Shown: positions 49,627-58,466 of the stretch, piece after piece | Position numbering within the stretch: the first letter of the stretch is position 1 | How the letters are laid out: each line of letters starts with the position of its first letter | Assembly (NCBI RefSeq): GCF_003533305.1 | Contig: NZ_DOEH01000015.1 | Span: 186,001 to 250,000, forward strand | Reading direction: 5' to 3' | Length of the DNA stretch: 64,000 bases | DNA from: Providencia sp. | Lineage (GTDB): Bacteria; Pseudomonadota; Gammaproteobacteria; Enterobacterales; Enterobacteriaceae | The notes under the pieces: generated by a model | Told to the model about the DNA's origin: nothing | Database searches by the model: none | What the model saw: only the letters and a program-made list of their open reading frames with translations | Made by a program: the position numbers and the translations under genes

Positions 49627-49657
49627 AAAAAGGAGAATCATTAGGTTCTCCTTTTTT
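49627..49657 (+). terminator. Rho-independent terminator after yebF
   Basis: Stem AAAAGGAGAA / TTCTCCTTTT with a nine-base loop and six T. Confidence 0.9.
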
Positions 49658-49699
49658 ATGCACATTTATAACGTTAATCTGTAAATATAATGTGTGATT

Positions 49700-49930
49700 C
49701 TAGCGATTTCTTGGCTCATAGGGAAGACGAGCAAAATGCTGAGATAATTGACGATAATAAACTAAACGTTCTCTAAAATACTCTCTAAGATGCTCTGGCT
49801 GTTCACGCTCAACGGCCTCAGGAATGATCGGTACATTATAGCGTTCTTTAAATGCGACTCCTGAAGCTAATAGGTCGGTATTGATTTTGTCCATTTCATC
49901 TTTAGGTAGCAAAGCTAGGTTATGGCTCAT
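49700..49930 (-). CDS. holE: DNA polymerase III theta subunit
   Basis: Small subunit of the polymerase III core that stabilises the epsilon proofreading exonuclease. The 76-residue product equals E. coli HolE in length and shares [20 protein letters not shown] (in part), [20 protein letters not shown] and LPYEP. The start at 49930 ([10 protein letters not shown]) is preferred over one 15 bases upstream because of this alignment. Monocistronic; convergent with yebF. Confidence 0.94.
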   Translation of the reverse strand: MSHNLALLPKDEMDKINTDLLASGVAFKERYNVPIIPEAVEREQPEHLREYFRERLVYYRQLSQHFARLPYEPRNR

Positions 49931-50225
49931 GTCGGATCTCTGCAATTAAATATAATCTCAGGAGAGTTTAGCAATTAAATGAGAAAAAATCTCAATACAT
50001 TTATTTTAAATAATAGATTAAATCGCCTATATTTAACCTATTATTATGTTGATTATATAGATTAAAAAATGATGAAAGATAATGAGATTGATTATTATTT
50101 TTCTTACTAAATGTTATTAATAATCAGTAATTTGTATTTTTTTGTTTTAATATTGTTTTGGGGTTTTAATTATTTTAATACTGTGCATAATAGCACCATG
50201 AGTTATTAACCAATAAGGTATAAAT

Positions 50226-50729
50226 ATGTTAACTACTGACATGATTAAAAAATTAAATGAGCAATTAAATCTTGAGTTTTATTCTGCAAATCTTTATTTG
50301 CAAATGAGTGCATGGTGTAGTGATAAAGGCTACGAAGGCGCAGCTGCATTTTTGAAAGCACACTCTCAAGAAGAAATGGAGCATATGCAACGCTTATTTG
50401 ATTACCTTAGTGATACGGGTGCTTTGCCACGCCTAGGTCAAATTAATGAGCCGCCAGTTGATTTTAAATCAATTGGTGATGTATTTGCCCAAACTTATGA
50501 GCATGAAAAGCTTATTACGGCTGAGATCAACAAATTAGCGCATTTGGCGATGAGTACTCAAGATTATTCAACATTTAACTTCTTGCAGTGGTATGTTTCA
50601 GAACAGCACGAAGAAGAAAAATTGTTTAAATCTGTTCTTGATAAACTGGACATGGTGGGAGAATCAGGTAAATCACTATTCTTGCTGGATAAAGATCTCA
50701 AGAACATGTCAACAGCTGCGCATATCTAG
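50226..50729 (+). CDS. ftnA: Bacterial ferritin (non-heme)
   Basis: A 167-residue ferritin that forms a 24-subunit iron-storage shell. Ferroxidase residues are visible: E17 in [13 protein letters not shown]50/H53 in [10 protein letters not shown]94 in TYEHEKLI region and the E126-E130 group in [11 protein letters not shown]. Length and helical layout match E. coli FtnA. AAGG precedes the ATG by seven bases. No Fur box was clear in the 295-base AT-rich upstream spacer (49931-50225), which contains no gene I can support. Confidence 0.95.
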   Translation: MLTTDMIKKLNEQLNLEFYSANLYLQMSAWCSDKGYEGAAAFLKAHSQEEMEHMQRLFDYLSDTGALPRLGQINEPPVDFKSIGDVFAQTYEHEKLITAEINKLAHLAMSTQDYSTFNFLQWYVSEQHEEEKLFKSVLDKLDMVGESGKSLFLLDKDLKNMSTAAHI

Positions 50730-50804
50730 TTACTATAGATAAAGTCGGTTAACACTCAATTAGTTTCCTATCATTGCTAGGGAACCTGGGTGATAAGATA
50801 AATT

Positions 50805-50840
50805 AACTCGGGGCACATAGTTATTTATGTGCCCCGAGTT
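50805..50840 (+). other. Strong hairpin downstream of ftnA
   Basis: Fifteen-base arms AACTCGGGGCACATA and TATGTGCCCCGAGTT with a six-base loop. There is no T run, so it is either an inefficient terminator or an mRNA 3'-stabilising structure for ftnA. Confidence 0.7.
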
Positions 50841-51018
50841 GTTATATAAATCTGTAGTTAAGCCGCTTGAGGTATGAAGGATAAGCTTTTTTATTTTCAT
50901 TTTGTGTTAAAACTCACATGCTAGGTCTTTAAATCTCTCTTTTAAGCGGTAAAACTGCTTTTTTTCCGTATAATGATTGGCAATAAATCTAAATTCACCT
51001 GCAAATTAAGGGGTTATA

Positions 51019-51405
51019 ATGCCAATTAACCATATTAAATCTTCATGGCGTCAACTGAGTGCTATTGCTGTTCTATTCTTAGGCATGTCATTCCAACAAG
51101 CTTTTGCCCATGCTCATCTAAAAGATCAGCTACCGGCAGAAGGCGCCGCGGTAGAGCAAGTACCTGAATCCATTACTCTGAATTTCTCTGAAGGAATAGA
51201 AATTAACTTTACTAAGGTGGATATTGTTGGCCCTGAAAGTCAAAATATTAAAACTGGTAAAGCTACTCTTGATCCAGCTAATGATACAAAAGTGATTGTT
51301 CCTATTGAAGATAAGCTTGCGATCGGTAAATACGATGTCAACTGGAGTGTTGTTTCTGTGGATGGTCATAAAACTAAAGGAACATATAGTTTCACTGTGA
51401 AATAA
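51019..51405 (+). CDS. yobA: Periplasmic copper-resistance protein CopC (YobA)
   Basis: A 128-residue periplasmic beta-barrel protein of the CopC family. After a signal peptide (to FAHA, residue 31 or so), the mature protein starts with the copper-binding histidine HAHLKDQLPA, and has the second-site segment SVDGHKTKGTYSF near the C-terminus. It probably hands copper to the CopD-like membrane protein encoded one base downstream. AAGGGG precedes the ATG. Order yobA-yebZ-yebY matches E. coli, where it is linked to copper stress and uptake. Confidence 0.94.
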   Translation: MPINHIKSSWRQLSAIAVLFLGMSFQQAFAHAHLKDQLPAEGAAVEQVPESITLNFSEGIEINFTKVDIVGPESQNIKTGKATLDPANDTKVIVPIEDKLAIGKYDVNWSVVSVDGHKTKGTYSFTVK

Positions 51406-51406
51406 T

Positions 51407-52303
51407 ATGTCACTGGAAGCTTTTTATACGCTCATTCGCTTTGTTCATTTTATAGCTGCAATGTTGATGTGTGGAATGTCAATTTTTGCGGCTATGCTTA
51501 GTTATGGCCAGTTTAGTTACTTGCTAAACCGCTATCTAAATAAAAGTATTATATTTAGTGCGGCACTTTCATCAATAACCGCATTTGCTTGGATGTTTGC
51601 ACAAGCGGGATTAATGGGTGATGGATGGCAAGATACCCTCGATTGGAGCGTTTGGCAGGGTGTACTGGGTACAAATTTCGGCCAGGTTTGGCGCTGGGAA
51701 TTATTGTGTTCAGTTATTTTATTTGGCGTAATATTTATTCGTCCAATGAAAATTCGATTACACCTCGTTCTTATACTTTCTATTGTGATGTTAGGTTTGC
51801 ATGCATTTATTGGTCATGCGGCAATGTACGATGGCCTAACTGGAACACTTCATCGATTTAATCAATTTATTCATCTTATTAGTGCTGCATATTGGTTTGG
51901 TGGCTTATGGCCATTTTTAATCTGTATACAATTTTTACGCCATAAAAAAGAATTGGTGGCAGGAATTGATAAACAAATCATATGCACTATGACGCGTTTT
52001 TCGCGAATAGGGCACATTGCGGTTGGGTTAGTACTGATCACTGGCGTGATTAGTTCAATGACGTTGTTACCTGATTGGCCTTTTGTTTATTCAGCTACTG
52101 AGTATCAATCATTACTATGGTTAAAAATAGTTTTAGTCAGCGTGATGGTGTTACTGGCTTTGGTCAATCGATATATCGTCGTACCAAGTATCAAACAGAA
52201 GGGACGTGTAAATTATTTGATTATTAATAGCTGGGTTGAATTATTGCTTGGTACAATGGCTATATTAGTAGTTTCTATATTTGCAACGTATCAGCCTGCT
52301 TAA
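51407..52303 (+). CDS. yebZ: CopD-family inner-membrane protein YebZ
   Basis: A 298-residue membrane protein with eight predicted segments of the CopD family, thought to move copper across the inner membrane in concert with CopC. Histidines that could bind copper or heme occur in RFVHFIAAML near the N-terminus, LHAFIGHAAMYDG in the middle and FIHLISAAYWFGGLWPF. It starts one base after the yobA stop, so translation is coupled. Length (298) is close to E. coli YebZ (290). Confidence 0.93.
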   Translation: MSLEAFYTLIRFVHFIAAMLMCGMSIFAAMLSYGQFSYLLNRYLNKSIIFSAALSSITAFAWMFAQAGLMGDGWQDTLDWSVWQGVLGTNFGQVWRWELLCSVILFGVIFIRPMKIRLHLVLILSIVMLGLHAFIGHAAMYDGLTGTLHRFNQFIHLISAAYWFGGLWPFLICIQFLRHKKELVAGIDKQIICTMTRFSRIGHIAVGLVLITGVISSMTLLPDWPFVYSATEYQSLLWLKIVLVSVMVLLALVNRYIVVPSIKQKGRVNYLIINSWVELLLGTMAILVVSIFATYQPA

Positions 52304-52370
52304 TTTGTTATTTAAATCGAGTATAACAGGCTGATAATAGCTGCTTTATCATTTTTACAAGGTCATTTTA

Positions 52371-52721
52371 ATGAAATATAAATTAATTATTTGTTCGTTA
52401 TTACTCAGCGGAATAATGATGGGTTCTGCTATTGCTGCACCGCTGACAACTGTGAGTAAAAAACAGTTTGGTGATGAATGGCCGTTTACACGAGAAGAAG
52501 TGATGTTGGAATGTCGCAGTAATGGTGCCATGGTTGTTATTAATCCAGCAACTTTGATGCAGTATCCTTTGAATGATATTGCAACATCCCTCATGGAGAA
52601 AAAAGAAATAAAAGCACAACCGATTGATATCTTATTGGCACCAAAGGATACAGATAAGACAACGGCAGAGCGAATTAAGCCATTGCAAATTGAAGCTCAA
52701 AAGCTGTGTGATAATAAATAG
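52371..52721 (+). CDS. yebY: DUF2511 secreted protein YebY
   Basis: A 116-residue secreted protein with a signal peptide (MKYKLIICSLLLSGIMMGSA, cleaved near IAA) and two cysteines in the mature part (LECRS and KLCDN) that probably form a disulfide. Landmarks FGDEWPFTREEVMLEC and KPLQIEAQKLC match E. coli YebY. It is third in the yobA-yebZ-yebY operon, with copper-related function suggested by context. The SdsR RNA gene lies downstream, as in E. coli. Confidence 0.92.
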   Translation: MKYKLIICSLLLSGIMMGSAIAAPLTTVSKKQFGDEWPFTREEVMLECRSNGAMVVINPATLMQYPLNDIATSLMEKKEIKAQPIDILLAPKDTDKTTAERIKPLQIEAQKLCDNK

Positions 52722-52944
52722 TAGTTATAAATCCATTTCAAATTATTTTAAATACAACTTAATTGGATTTTTTCTGTTATTTATTAATTGGTTATAAGGT
52801 TGAAAGGTTTGAGTAATTAAACATATAGGTATAACCTATTAAACAAATAGTTCAATCTTAGAAAATTAAGCAATAAATTGTGTTAATAATATGTAAAATA
52901 ATGGCTAATTAAAGTGGTAAGAACGTGAGTTGAAGGCTAGTATT

Positions 52945-53045
52945 AAATTGTACTTTGTTACGTCTCAATGGCAATTTTAGCGCACGGCTCTGCCAGAGCC
53001 ATTTCCCAAGGCCAGGTAATCGGAATCTACCAGGCCTCTTTTTTT
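52945..53045 (+). ncRNA. sdsR: SdsR (RyeB) small RNA
   Basis: The plus strand has the hallmark of this sigma-S-dependent, Hfq-binding RNA: TTTTAGCGCACGGCTCT (52976-52992), followed by a short loop and AGAGCCATTTCCC, then a GC-rich hairpin GGCCAGGTA / TACCAGGCC (one A-A mismatch) with a seven-T run ending at 53045. It sits between yebY and yebV as in E. coli. SdsR represses porin and mismatch-repair mRNAs in enterobacteria. The 3' half is near identical to the E. coli RNA from memory; the 5' end is an estimate. The antisense SraC/RyeA RNA would lie on the minus strand, not separately resolved. Confidence 0.87.
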
Positions 53046-53109
53046 GCCTATTAGTTTGCTGCTCATCATATCTTGCATAAAAATAACTCATCATTATGAC
53101 ATGGTGTCA

Positions 53110-53343
53110 TTAAGCTAACTTCATTATCCAATGGTGGTTATCTTTATCGTAGTGATGGCGATAGAGTAGTACAGGCTTCTCATCAATAGTCGCGGGAATA
53201 CTGGTATGTTCATCCCAACCATCTAATTGCATACAAAAATCCGTATCGGAATCACAAGGAATACTTATCGTGTCGCTTTTTTGACTCGACATGATGGCAT
53301 CATTTATTTCATAGGATGATATTTTCAATGTCACTATGCTCAT
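53110..53343 (-). CDS. yebV: DUF1480 protein YebV
   Basis: A 77-residue cytoplasmic protein matching E. coli YebV: SYEINDA, SIPCDSDTDFCMQLDGWDEHTSIPA (shown in parts IPCDSD and FCMQLDGWDEHTSIPA) and YRHHYDKDNHHWIMKLA. Two cysteines are conserved. Function unknown. GAGG lies upstream of the ATG. It is downstream of the SdsR locus in convergent orientation, as in E. coli, where yebV is followed by yebW (not seen here). Confidence 0.93.
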   Translation of the reverse strand: MSIVTLKISSYEINDAIMSSQKSDTISIPCDSDTDFCMQLDGWDEHTSIPATIDEKPVLLYRHHYDKDNHHWIMKLA

Positions 53344-53490
53344 AGCTATACCTCTATCGTCAATTTTAAGGTTGAAAAACTCAGGCCAACAGAATTAAGC
53401 ATAGTATAATTGGAAGTGATTTCCAAAATATTTTTTTACTTGAAAAGTAAGGGAGGTGCAATGCATTGCAAGCATGCACCTCGATAGGGA

Positions 53491-55830
53491 TTATTTCTTA
53501 GGAATAGCGGTTCCCCAGTCTAACCAATCTGCAGGTGGCTCTAATTTTAGAATGAAATGTTGTTCACCTTTGGCTTTAGGTGCAAGTGGTATAGTAGGCG
53601 GTGTTGCTAAAGAAATACCACCACGGACAAATTGCTTGAATGTCCCACTTCTCACTACGCCGCCCGTTAGGCCGAAGGTCAGGTTATACCCTGAAGATAA
53701 CCAGAATTGGGTATTGTCACGGATCAAATATTGATACTCTTTGCCAATACGCGTTACCACATAAACACGATCGGAAAGCTCTCCCAAATATAAACTGGTG
53801 ACAGTTCCTATTTCTAAGCCCCTAAATAAGATTGGAGTGCCAACTTGTACTGAACCTGCTTCACTAGCATCAAGATAGATAGTCAGACCATCCAAATAAC
53901 GAGAGTCAGTAATATTGGCAGTCTGTAATTCAAATTGGTAACGATTTCTATTATCTCTACCCGGCTCAGCACTAATATAAGGCTGTAGCAGGGAGTCTAA
54001 ATTATTAAATCCAGCAGGTGATAACTCAGGGGTTACTATCGCAAAGCGGCTGCCGAGTTTAGTAAACGCTTGCACATATTCGGGGTAGAGGATGGCCTTA
54101 GCTCTGACCTCATGATTATCAGCAGATAGTTTGAGCGATTCAATCTGACCAATATTGATCCCTAAGTAACGTATTGGCATACCTTCAGATAATTTTGATG
54201 CATCATATGTGGTTAATGTGACAGCACTTCCAATTGCTCTTGCCGCAGTTTCTGTCGAATAAAGTGTATGCTGGCGAACGGAGTCGAGTGAGCCCGTTTG
54301 TATATTATCAAAACTGATCGCTCCGCTTATTGCGCGGCTAAGAGGGGCTGCTTGAACGGTTAAACCATTTGCATTGAGCTGAACCTTTGCACCGCCTTCA
54401 GCCCAAAATACACTTTTATGTGTTAATAAATGCCGATATTGACTTGATATGTGAATTTTGACATCAAAGCTGCTATCGGTCGGTTTAATGGCAATAATTT
54501 TTCCGACCGCAAACTGACGATATAGTACGACAGAACCTGTTTGAATATCAGGAAGGCTCGATGCATTCAATGTTATTGTGGTTGGAGGTGCAGACCCGAG
54601 GATACCCGCTTTGGCATTGTCGTCACTGCGGTATAATGGGAACTCATCAGGAAGTGGTTCTTTCCCCTTGCCGGGAAGTAAATGAATACCACCTTCAATC
54701 CATTCTTGAGGTGCAGCGCCTTGGAATTGTATGCCATTAAGGCCTAATTGCATATCAATGCGGCTGTTAGCCACAAATTTGCTGTCATTTTTTACAAGAT
54801 GACGATACTCATCAAAAATAGTGATATTAAAACTCACTTTTTCATCAGATAAGTGACGTTGTAACACTTCGCCTATCTTGATACCGCGATAAACAATGGG
54901 TTGCCCATCATTGACGCCATAGGTATCTTGAGCCCATAAAGAAAGGCGAAGGTTATCTTTCTCTTGTTGTTGGTGCTGTTTTACATCTTGTTTATTGGCT
55001 TGCAATACAAATTGTTGGCCTTCTTGTGCAGGTTTACTCCCTGATGGCGAATCAAATGAAACCGCGCCGTTAATTACAGCGGAAAGGCTTTCCATTTTTA
55101 CATTTACACCGGAGTTTAAATTAATCTCACCCTCAACACCGGATACATTCCAAAATTGGCTATTTTCTCGAACTAAATTGGCATAGCGTTTCTCAATGAC
55201 GGCGGCAATAGAAACGCCTTTATCATCCGGTAAAATAGAGTAATCAGAGATATAACCGACAGGGACTTTGCGGAAATAAATAGCCGAATTTTCATTGAGT
55301 GAACCAAGATCTTTAGCTGTCAAATAAATGAGCAATTCACCGTCATCAATATTGAGCTGAGGGGGACTATCTTGCGCAACAAATTGATATTGTTCATCTC
55401 CTGCATTGGGTAACATACCAATATAGTTACCCCCAACTAAAGCATCCAATCCTGAAACGCCTGCAAGGGAGGCTTTCGGTGTGACCAACCAAAACTTCGT
55501 CCCTGATGTGAGTGCTGAACGCATATCTTTATTGACGCTTGCCGTCACGATAATGCTTTTCATGTCTTTACTGATAGTCACAGACTGGACAAGGCCAACT
55601 TCGACACCTTGGTATCGGATGGGTGTTCTATTTGCCACAACACCGGGAGCAGATGAGAACTCTATAGTGATTTCAGTTCCTTTCTCTACCCAATGCTGAA
55701 ATAAAAGCCAACCCGCAATAAATACTGCAACAAGAGGGAGTAGCCAAAATGGTGAGATACTGACTCTTTTGCGTAAGATGACATCTTCTACGGGTTCAGA
55801 AGGGTCATTTTGTTGATTTTGATTTTCCAT
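53491..55830 (-). CDS. letB: Lipid-transport MCE tunnel protein LetB (YebT) with six MCE domains
   Basis: A 779-residue periplasmic tunnel protein anchored by one N-terminal membrane helix (about 27-47), thought to carry lipids between the envelope membranes. I count six MCE domains, by the motif pattern at residues 72 (RYQGVEVG), 185 (YFRKVPVG), 313 (VYRGIKIG), 436 (LYRQFAVG), 554 (RYLGINIG) and 669 (LFRGLEIG). E. coli LetB has seven domains and about 877 residues; the missing one corresponds to E. coli MCE3 by my alignment from memory. The gap region is a Gln/Lys linker at 276-292. It overlaps letA by 26 bases. Confidence 0.93.
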   Translation of the reverse strand: MENQNQQNDPSEPVEDVILRKRVSISPFWLLPLVAVFIAGWLLFQHWVEKGTEITIEFSSAPGVVANRTPIRYQGVEVGLVQSVTISKDMKSIIVTASVNKDMRSALTSGTKFWLVTPKASLAGVSGLDALVGGNYIGMLPNAGDEQYQFVAQDSPPQLNIDDGELLIYLTAKDLGSLNENSAIYFRKVPVGYISDYSILPDDKGVSIAAVIEKRYANLVRENSQFWNVSGVEGEINLNSGVNVKMESLSAVINGAVSFDSPSGSKPAQEGQQFVLQANKQDVKQHQQQEKDNLRLSLWAQDTYGVNDGQPIVYRGIKIGEVLQRHLSDEKVSFNITIFDEYRHLVKNDSKFVANSRIDMQLGLNGIQFQGAAPQEWIEGGIHLLPGKGKEPLPDEFPLYRSDDNAKAGILGSAPPTTITLNASSLPDIQTGSVVLYRQFAVGKIIAIKPTDSSFDVKIHISSQYRHLLTHKSVFWAEGGAKVQLNANGLTVQAAPLSRAISGAISFDNIQTGSLDSVRQHTLYSTETAARAIGSAVTLTTYDASKLSEGMPIRYLGINIGQIESLKLSADNHEVRAKAILYPEYVQAFTKLGSRFAIVTPELSPAGFNNLDSLLQPYISAEPGRDNRNRYQFELQTANITDSRYLDGLTIYLDASEAGSVQVGTPILFRGLEIGTVTSLYLGELSDRVYVVTRIGKEYQYLIRDNTQFWLSSGYNLTFGLTGGVVRSGTFKQFVRGGISLATPPTIPLAPKAKGEQHFILKLEPPADWLDWGTAIPKK

Positions 55831-57031
55831 AAGAATCCCAAATAAGACGACTATCTAACCATTCAACAGCCAGTATGGTCAAAATAACAGCTGTACCAAA
55901 GTATAAGGCCGCAGGCCCCATAGTAAATGACATTAACTGGTCACGATTGACGAGTGTCATCATTAATGCAATCACGAATAGATCAAGCATGGACCAGCGG
56001 CCTATCCATGAAACAATTTTAAGCAGTTTCATGCGTAACACAGGATCAGTTTTACTGTTGAACTGAATTGAAAATAGTAGCAATATCATGATGATAATTT
56101 TAATAAATGGCACCAGAATACTGGCAATGAATACAATAATGGCAATAGGCCAATTTCCTGAGTCGATTAATGAAACAACGCCTGAGTAAATGGTATCTTC
56201 TATACGTTTTCCGTTAAGATAAAAAATTGATATAGGTAATAAGTTTGCAGGAACGAGTAATACTATTGCGGCAAGTAAAGCTGCCCACGTTTTTTGGAGG
56301 CTGAGTGGTTCTCTGTAATGTAAAGGGCGATGGCAACGTTGGCATTTCCCCTGTGAATTAGGAACCCCAGTATAATGGCAAGCAGTACAAGTCAACGTGT
56401 TTTCAGTTTTAGGTGCATCTTCTACTACATAAAAATATTGCCAAAGCCGATCAATATTCATGTGAATGATGATTAATAAACTGACAATTGACATTGTAAT
56501 AAAAGCAATTAAGCCGTTATTGATATATACCGTGGCATAGTCTTGCATTTTTATGGACGCAATTCCAAGTGCAATAAGATATACGTCGAGCATCACCCAC
56601 TCTTTTAGGTGGCGAAGAATTAATAAAATCGGACGTAGATTTAAATTTAAGCGTTGACCAATAAATAGATAAATAATGCAGGTCGGTAATAATAATGGTG
56701 CAACGATCGCACAAAAAGCCACAATACTAGCGGTAAAAGGGTCGCCTTGTTGATTTATTAACCTTATTCCTTCGATAACATTGGCGTTAATCTGTGCTCC
56801 CAGCAAATTAATCGATATCAATGGCTGCCAAAAAGCGATTGGAGCAAGCATTAATAGGGTGATTGCAAGTATCAATAAGCGATTTAATGACCACGAGCGG
56901 CCATCATCGAGTTGAGTTAAACATTGTGGACAAACAATGACTTGTCGTACACTAAAGTTAGGTAAATGTATTTTTTGGTTGCAGTAGCAACAGCGTTGCA
57001 AAATCATGTCAGTATGATTACTTTGATTCAT
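55805..57031 (-). CDS. letA: Lipid-transport membrane protein LetA (YebS, PqiA family)
   Basis: A 408-residue inner-membrane protein, partner of LetB, of the paraquat-inducible A family. Each half has a zinc ribbon (CCYCNQKIHLP...VCPQC near the N-terminus; CTACHYTG...CQRCHRP near residue 220) and four membrane segments. The proposed role is to load or extract lipids at the base of the LetB tunnel. Overlap with letB shows coupled expression. E. coli LetA is 427 residues, so this is slightly shorter but complete. Confidence 0.94.
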   Translation of the reverse strand: MNQSNHTDMILQRCCYCNQKIHLPNFSVRQVIVCPQCLTQLDDGRSWSLNRLLILAITLLMLAPIAFWQPLISINLLGAQINANVIEGIRLINQQGDPFTASIVAFCAIVAPLLLPTCIIYLFIGQRLNLNLRPILLILRHLKEWVMLDVYLIALGIASIKMQDYATVYINNGLIAFITMSIVSLLIIIHMNIDRLWQYFYVVEDAPKTENTLTCTACHYTGVPNSQGKCQRCHRPLHYREPLSLQKTWAALLAAIVLLVPANLLPISIFYLNGKRIEDTIYSGVVSLIDSGNWPIAIIVFIASILVPFIKIIIMILLLFSIQFNSKTDPVLRMKLLKIVSWIGRWSMLDLFVIALMMTLVNRDQLMSFTMGPAALYFGTAVILTILAVEWLDSRLIWDSYGKSKSTK

Positions 57032-57164
57032 ATGCGCTTATTGTATGGGTTAACTATGATGTAATCTAGTGTAAAAAAATTTACGACAAAGTCACAAATT
57101 GGTAACCTTAACGCTACTCTTATTGATGATTTTTTTAATTACTTGATAAATACAAGAAATAACT

Positions 57165-57647
57165 ATGGATAAAAAGAAGTATTATCTCGAACTTTCAGCT
57201 AATCTATCTAGCTTACTGGCAGGAGAATATGATTTAATTGCAAGTTTGGCGAATACCAGTGCGTTGCTATTTGAACGTCTAGATGGTGTGAACTGGGTTG
57301 GGTTTTATTTGAGTAATGAACAAGAGTTGGTGCTAGGGCCATTTCAAGGAAAGGTGGCTTGTGTCAGGATAGCGTTTGGCAAAGGTGTTTGCGGAACCGC
57401 TTTTAGTCACAATCTAGTTCAACGTGTGGCAGATGTTCATGCTTTCCCAGGTCACATAGCTTGTGATGCGGCAAGTAACGCTGAAATAGTCTTTCCTTTA
57501 GCGGTAAATGGGCGAATTATCGGTGTTTTAGATATTGATAGCCCAAATTTCGACCAGTTCGACCAAGAAGATGAGGATGGGTTGCAACACATTGTAAACC
57601 AGTTGTGTCAACACCTGGGAATGTGTTCTACGCCAAAATATTACTAA
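57165..57647 (+). CDS. msrC: Free methionine-(R)-sulfoxide reductase (GAF type)
   Basis: A 160-residue GAF-domain enzyme (fRMsr, YebR) reducing free L-methionine-R-sulfoxide with thioredoxin. The three redox cysteines are present in KVACVRIAF, GKGVCGTAF and HIACDAASNAE, matching E. coli Cys84, Cys94 and Cys118 by pattern. Landmarks NWVGFYL and GVLDIDSPNFDQF fit the family. It diverges from letA and precedes proQ on the same strand by 110 bases. Confidence 0.94.
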   Translation: MDKKKYYLELSANLSSLLAGEYDLIASLANTSALLFERLDGVNWVGFYLSNEQELVLGPFQGKVACVRIAFGKGVCGTAFSHNLVQRVADVHAFPGHIACDAASNAEIVFPLAVNGRIIGVLDIDSPNFDQFDQEDEDGLQHIVNQLCQHLGMCSTPKYY

Positions 57648-57757
57648 ATATTGGTATGTTAAATTAATAGTAACGTGGCAATTGTCAGCAACACGATTAT
57701 AATGTCGGCTTGTTCATGCCCGTGAGGTTGGCAAAATTGTTGTTATCAGGAAATTTC

Positions 57758-58447
57758 ATGGAAAATCAACCTAAGTTGAAAAGTAGTAAAGAAGTAATCG
57801 CATTTTTAGCGCAGCGTTTTCCACGTTGTTTTATCGCTGAAGGCGAAGCTCGTCCGTTAAAAGTCGGAATTTTTCAAGATATCGTAGGATGTCTGACCGA
57901 AGAAGATGGTATTAGTAAAACGCAGCTACGTTCTGCGTTGCGCATGTATACCTCTAGCTGGCGTTATCTTTACGGTGTTAAAGAGGGAGCTAAACGTGTT
58001 GATTTGAATGGCGATGACTGTGGCGAATTAGACGCAGAGCACATTGCACATGCACGTCAGCAATTAACTGAAGCGAAAGCAAGAGTTCAAGCACAACGTG
58101 CTGAGCAAAAAGCGCAAAAACGTCCTGCCGCTAAAAAGCCGAGTGAAAAAACCGCTCGTAGCCCTGAAGCTGCAAAAGAAAATGCGCCTCGCCGCCGTCC
58201 GTCAGACAATAAAGAACGCCCGCAAAACACGCCTGCAAAAACCCCACGTCGTAATAACGTTGCACCAGAACAAACATTGAAATCAGTAACTGATATCAAT
58301 GCATTACAAATTGGCCAATCTTTAAAAGTTAAAGTTGGGTCGAGTGTAATGGATGCCTCTGTAATGGAAATTGCTAAAGACGGTGTTAGGGTTCAATTGC
58401 CAAGTGGACTGGCAATGATTGTGCGCGCGGAACATTTAAAGTTCTGA
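57758..58447 (+). CDS. proQ: RNA chaperone ProQ
   Basis: A 229-residue global RNA-binding protein that stabilises many small RNAs and mRNA 3' ends. The N-terminal FinO domain (about 1-120) has [23 protein letters not shown] (in parts) and [19 protein letters not shown] residues; a basic, Lys/Ala/Pro-rich linker (about 120-175) follows; the C-terminal domain (about 178-229) is a Tudor-like fold. ATG 57758 ([11 protein letters not shown]) fits E. coli; a longer in-frame version from 57710 is less likely. It is 19 bases upstream of prc, as in E. coli. Confidence 0.95.
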   Translation: MENQPKLKSSKEVIAFLAQRFPRCFIAEGEARPLKVGIFQDIVGCLTEEDGISKTQLRSALRMYTSSWRYLYGVKEGAKRVDLNGDDCGELDAEHIAHARQQLTEAKARVQAQRAEQKAQKRPAAKKPSEKTARSPEAAKENAPRRRPSDNKERPQNTPAKTPRRNNVAPEQTLKSVTDINALQIGQSLKVKVGSSVMDASVMEIAKDGVRVQLPSGLAMIVRAEHLKF

Positions 58448-58466
58448 TACGGAGGTCCATCAGGTC

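Noticed and set aside
52909..53094. A 61-codon minus-strand frame rich in Arg and Lys
   Set aside because: It lies across the SdsR sRNA gene and its terminator; the basic composition is the antisense of the RNA hairpins.
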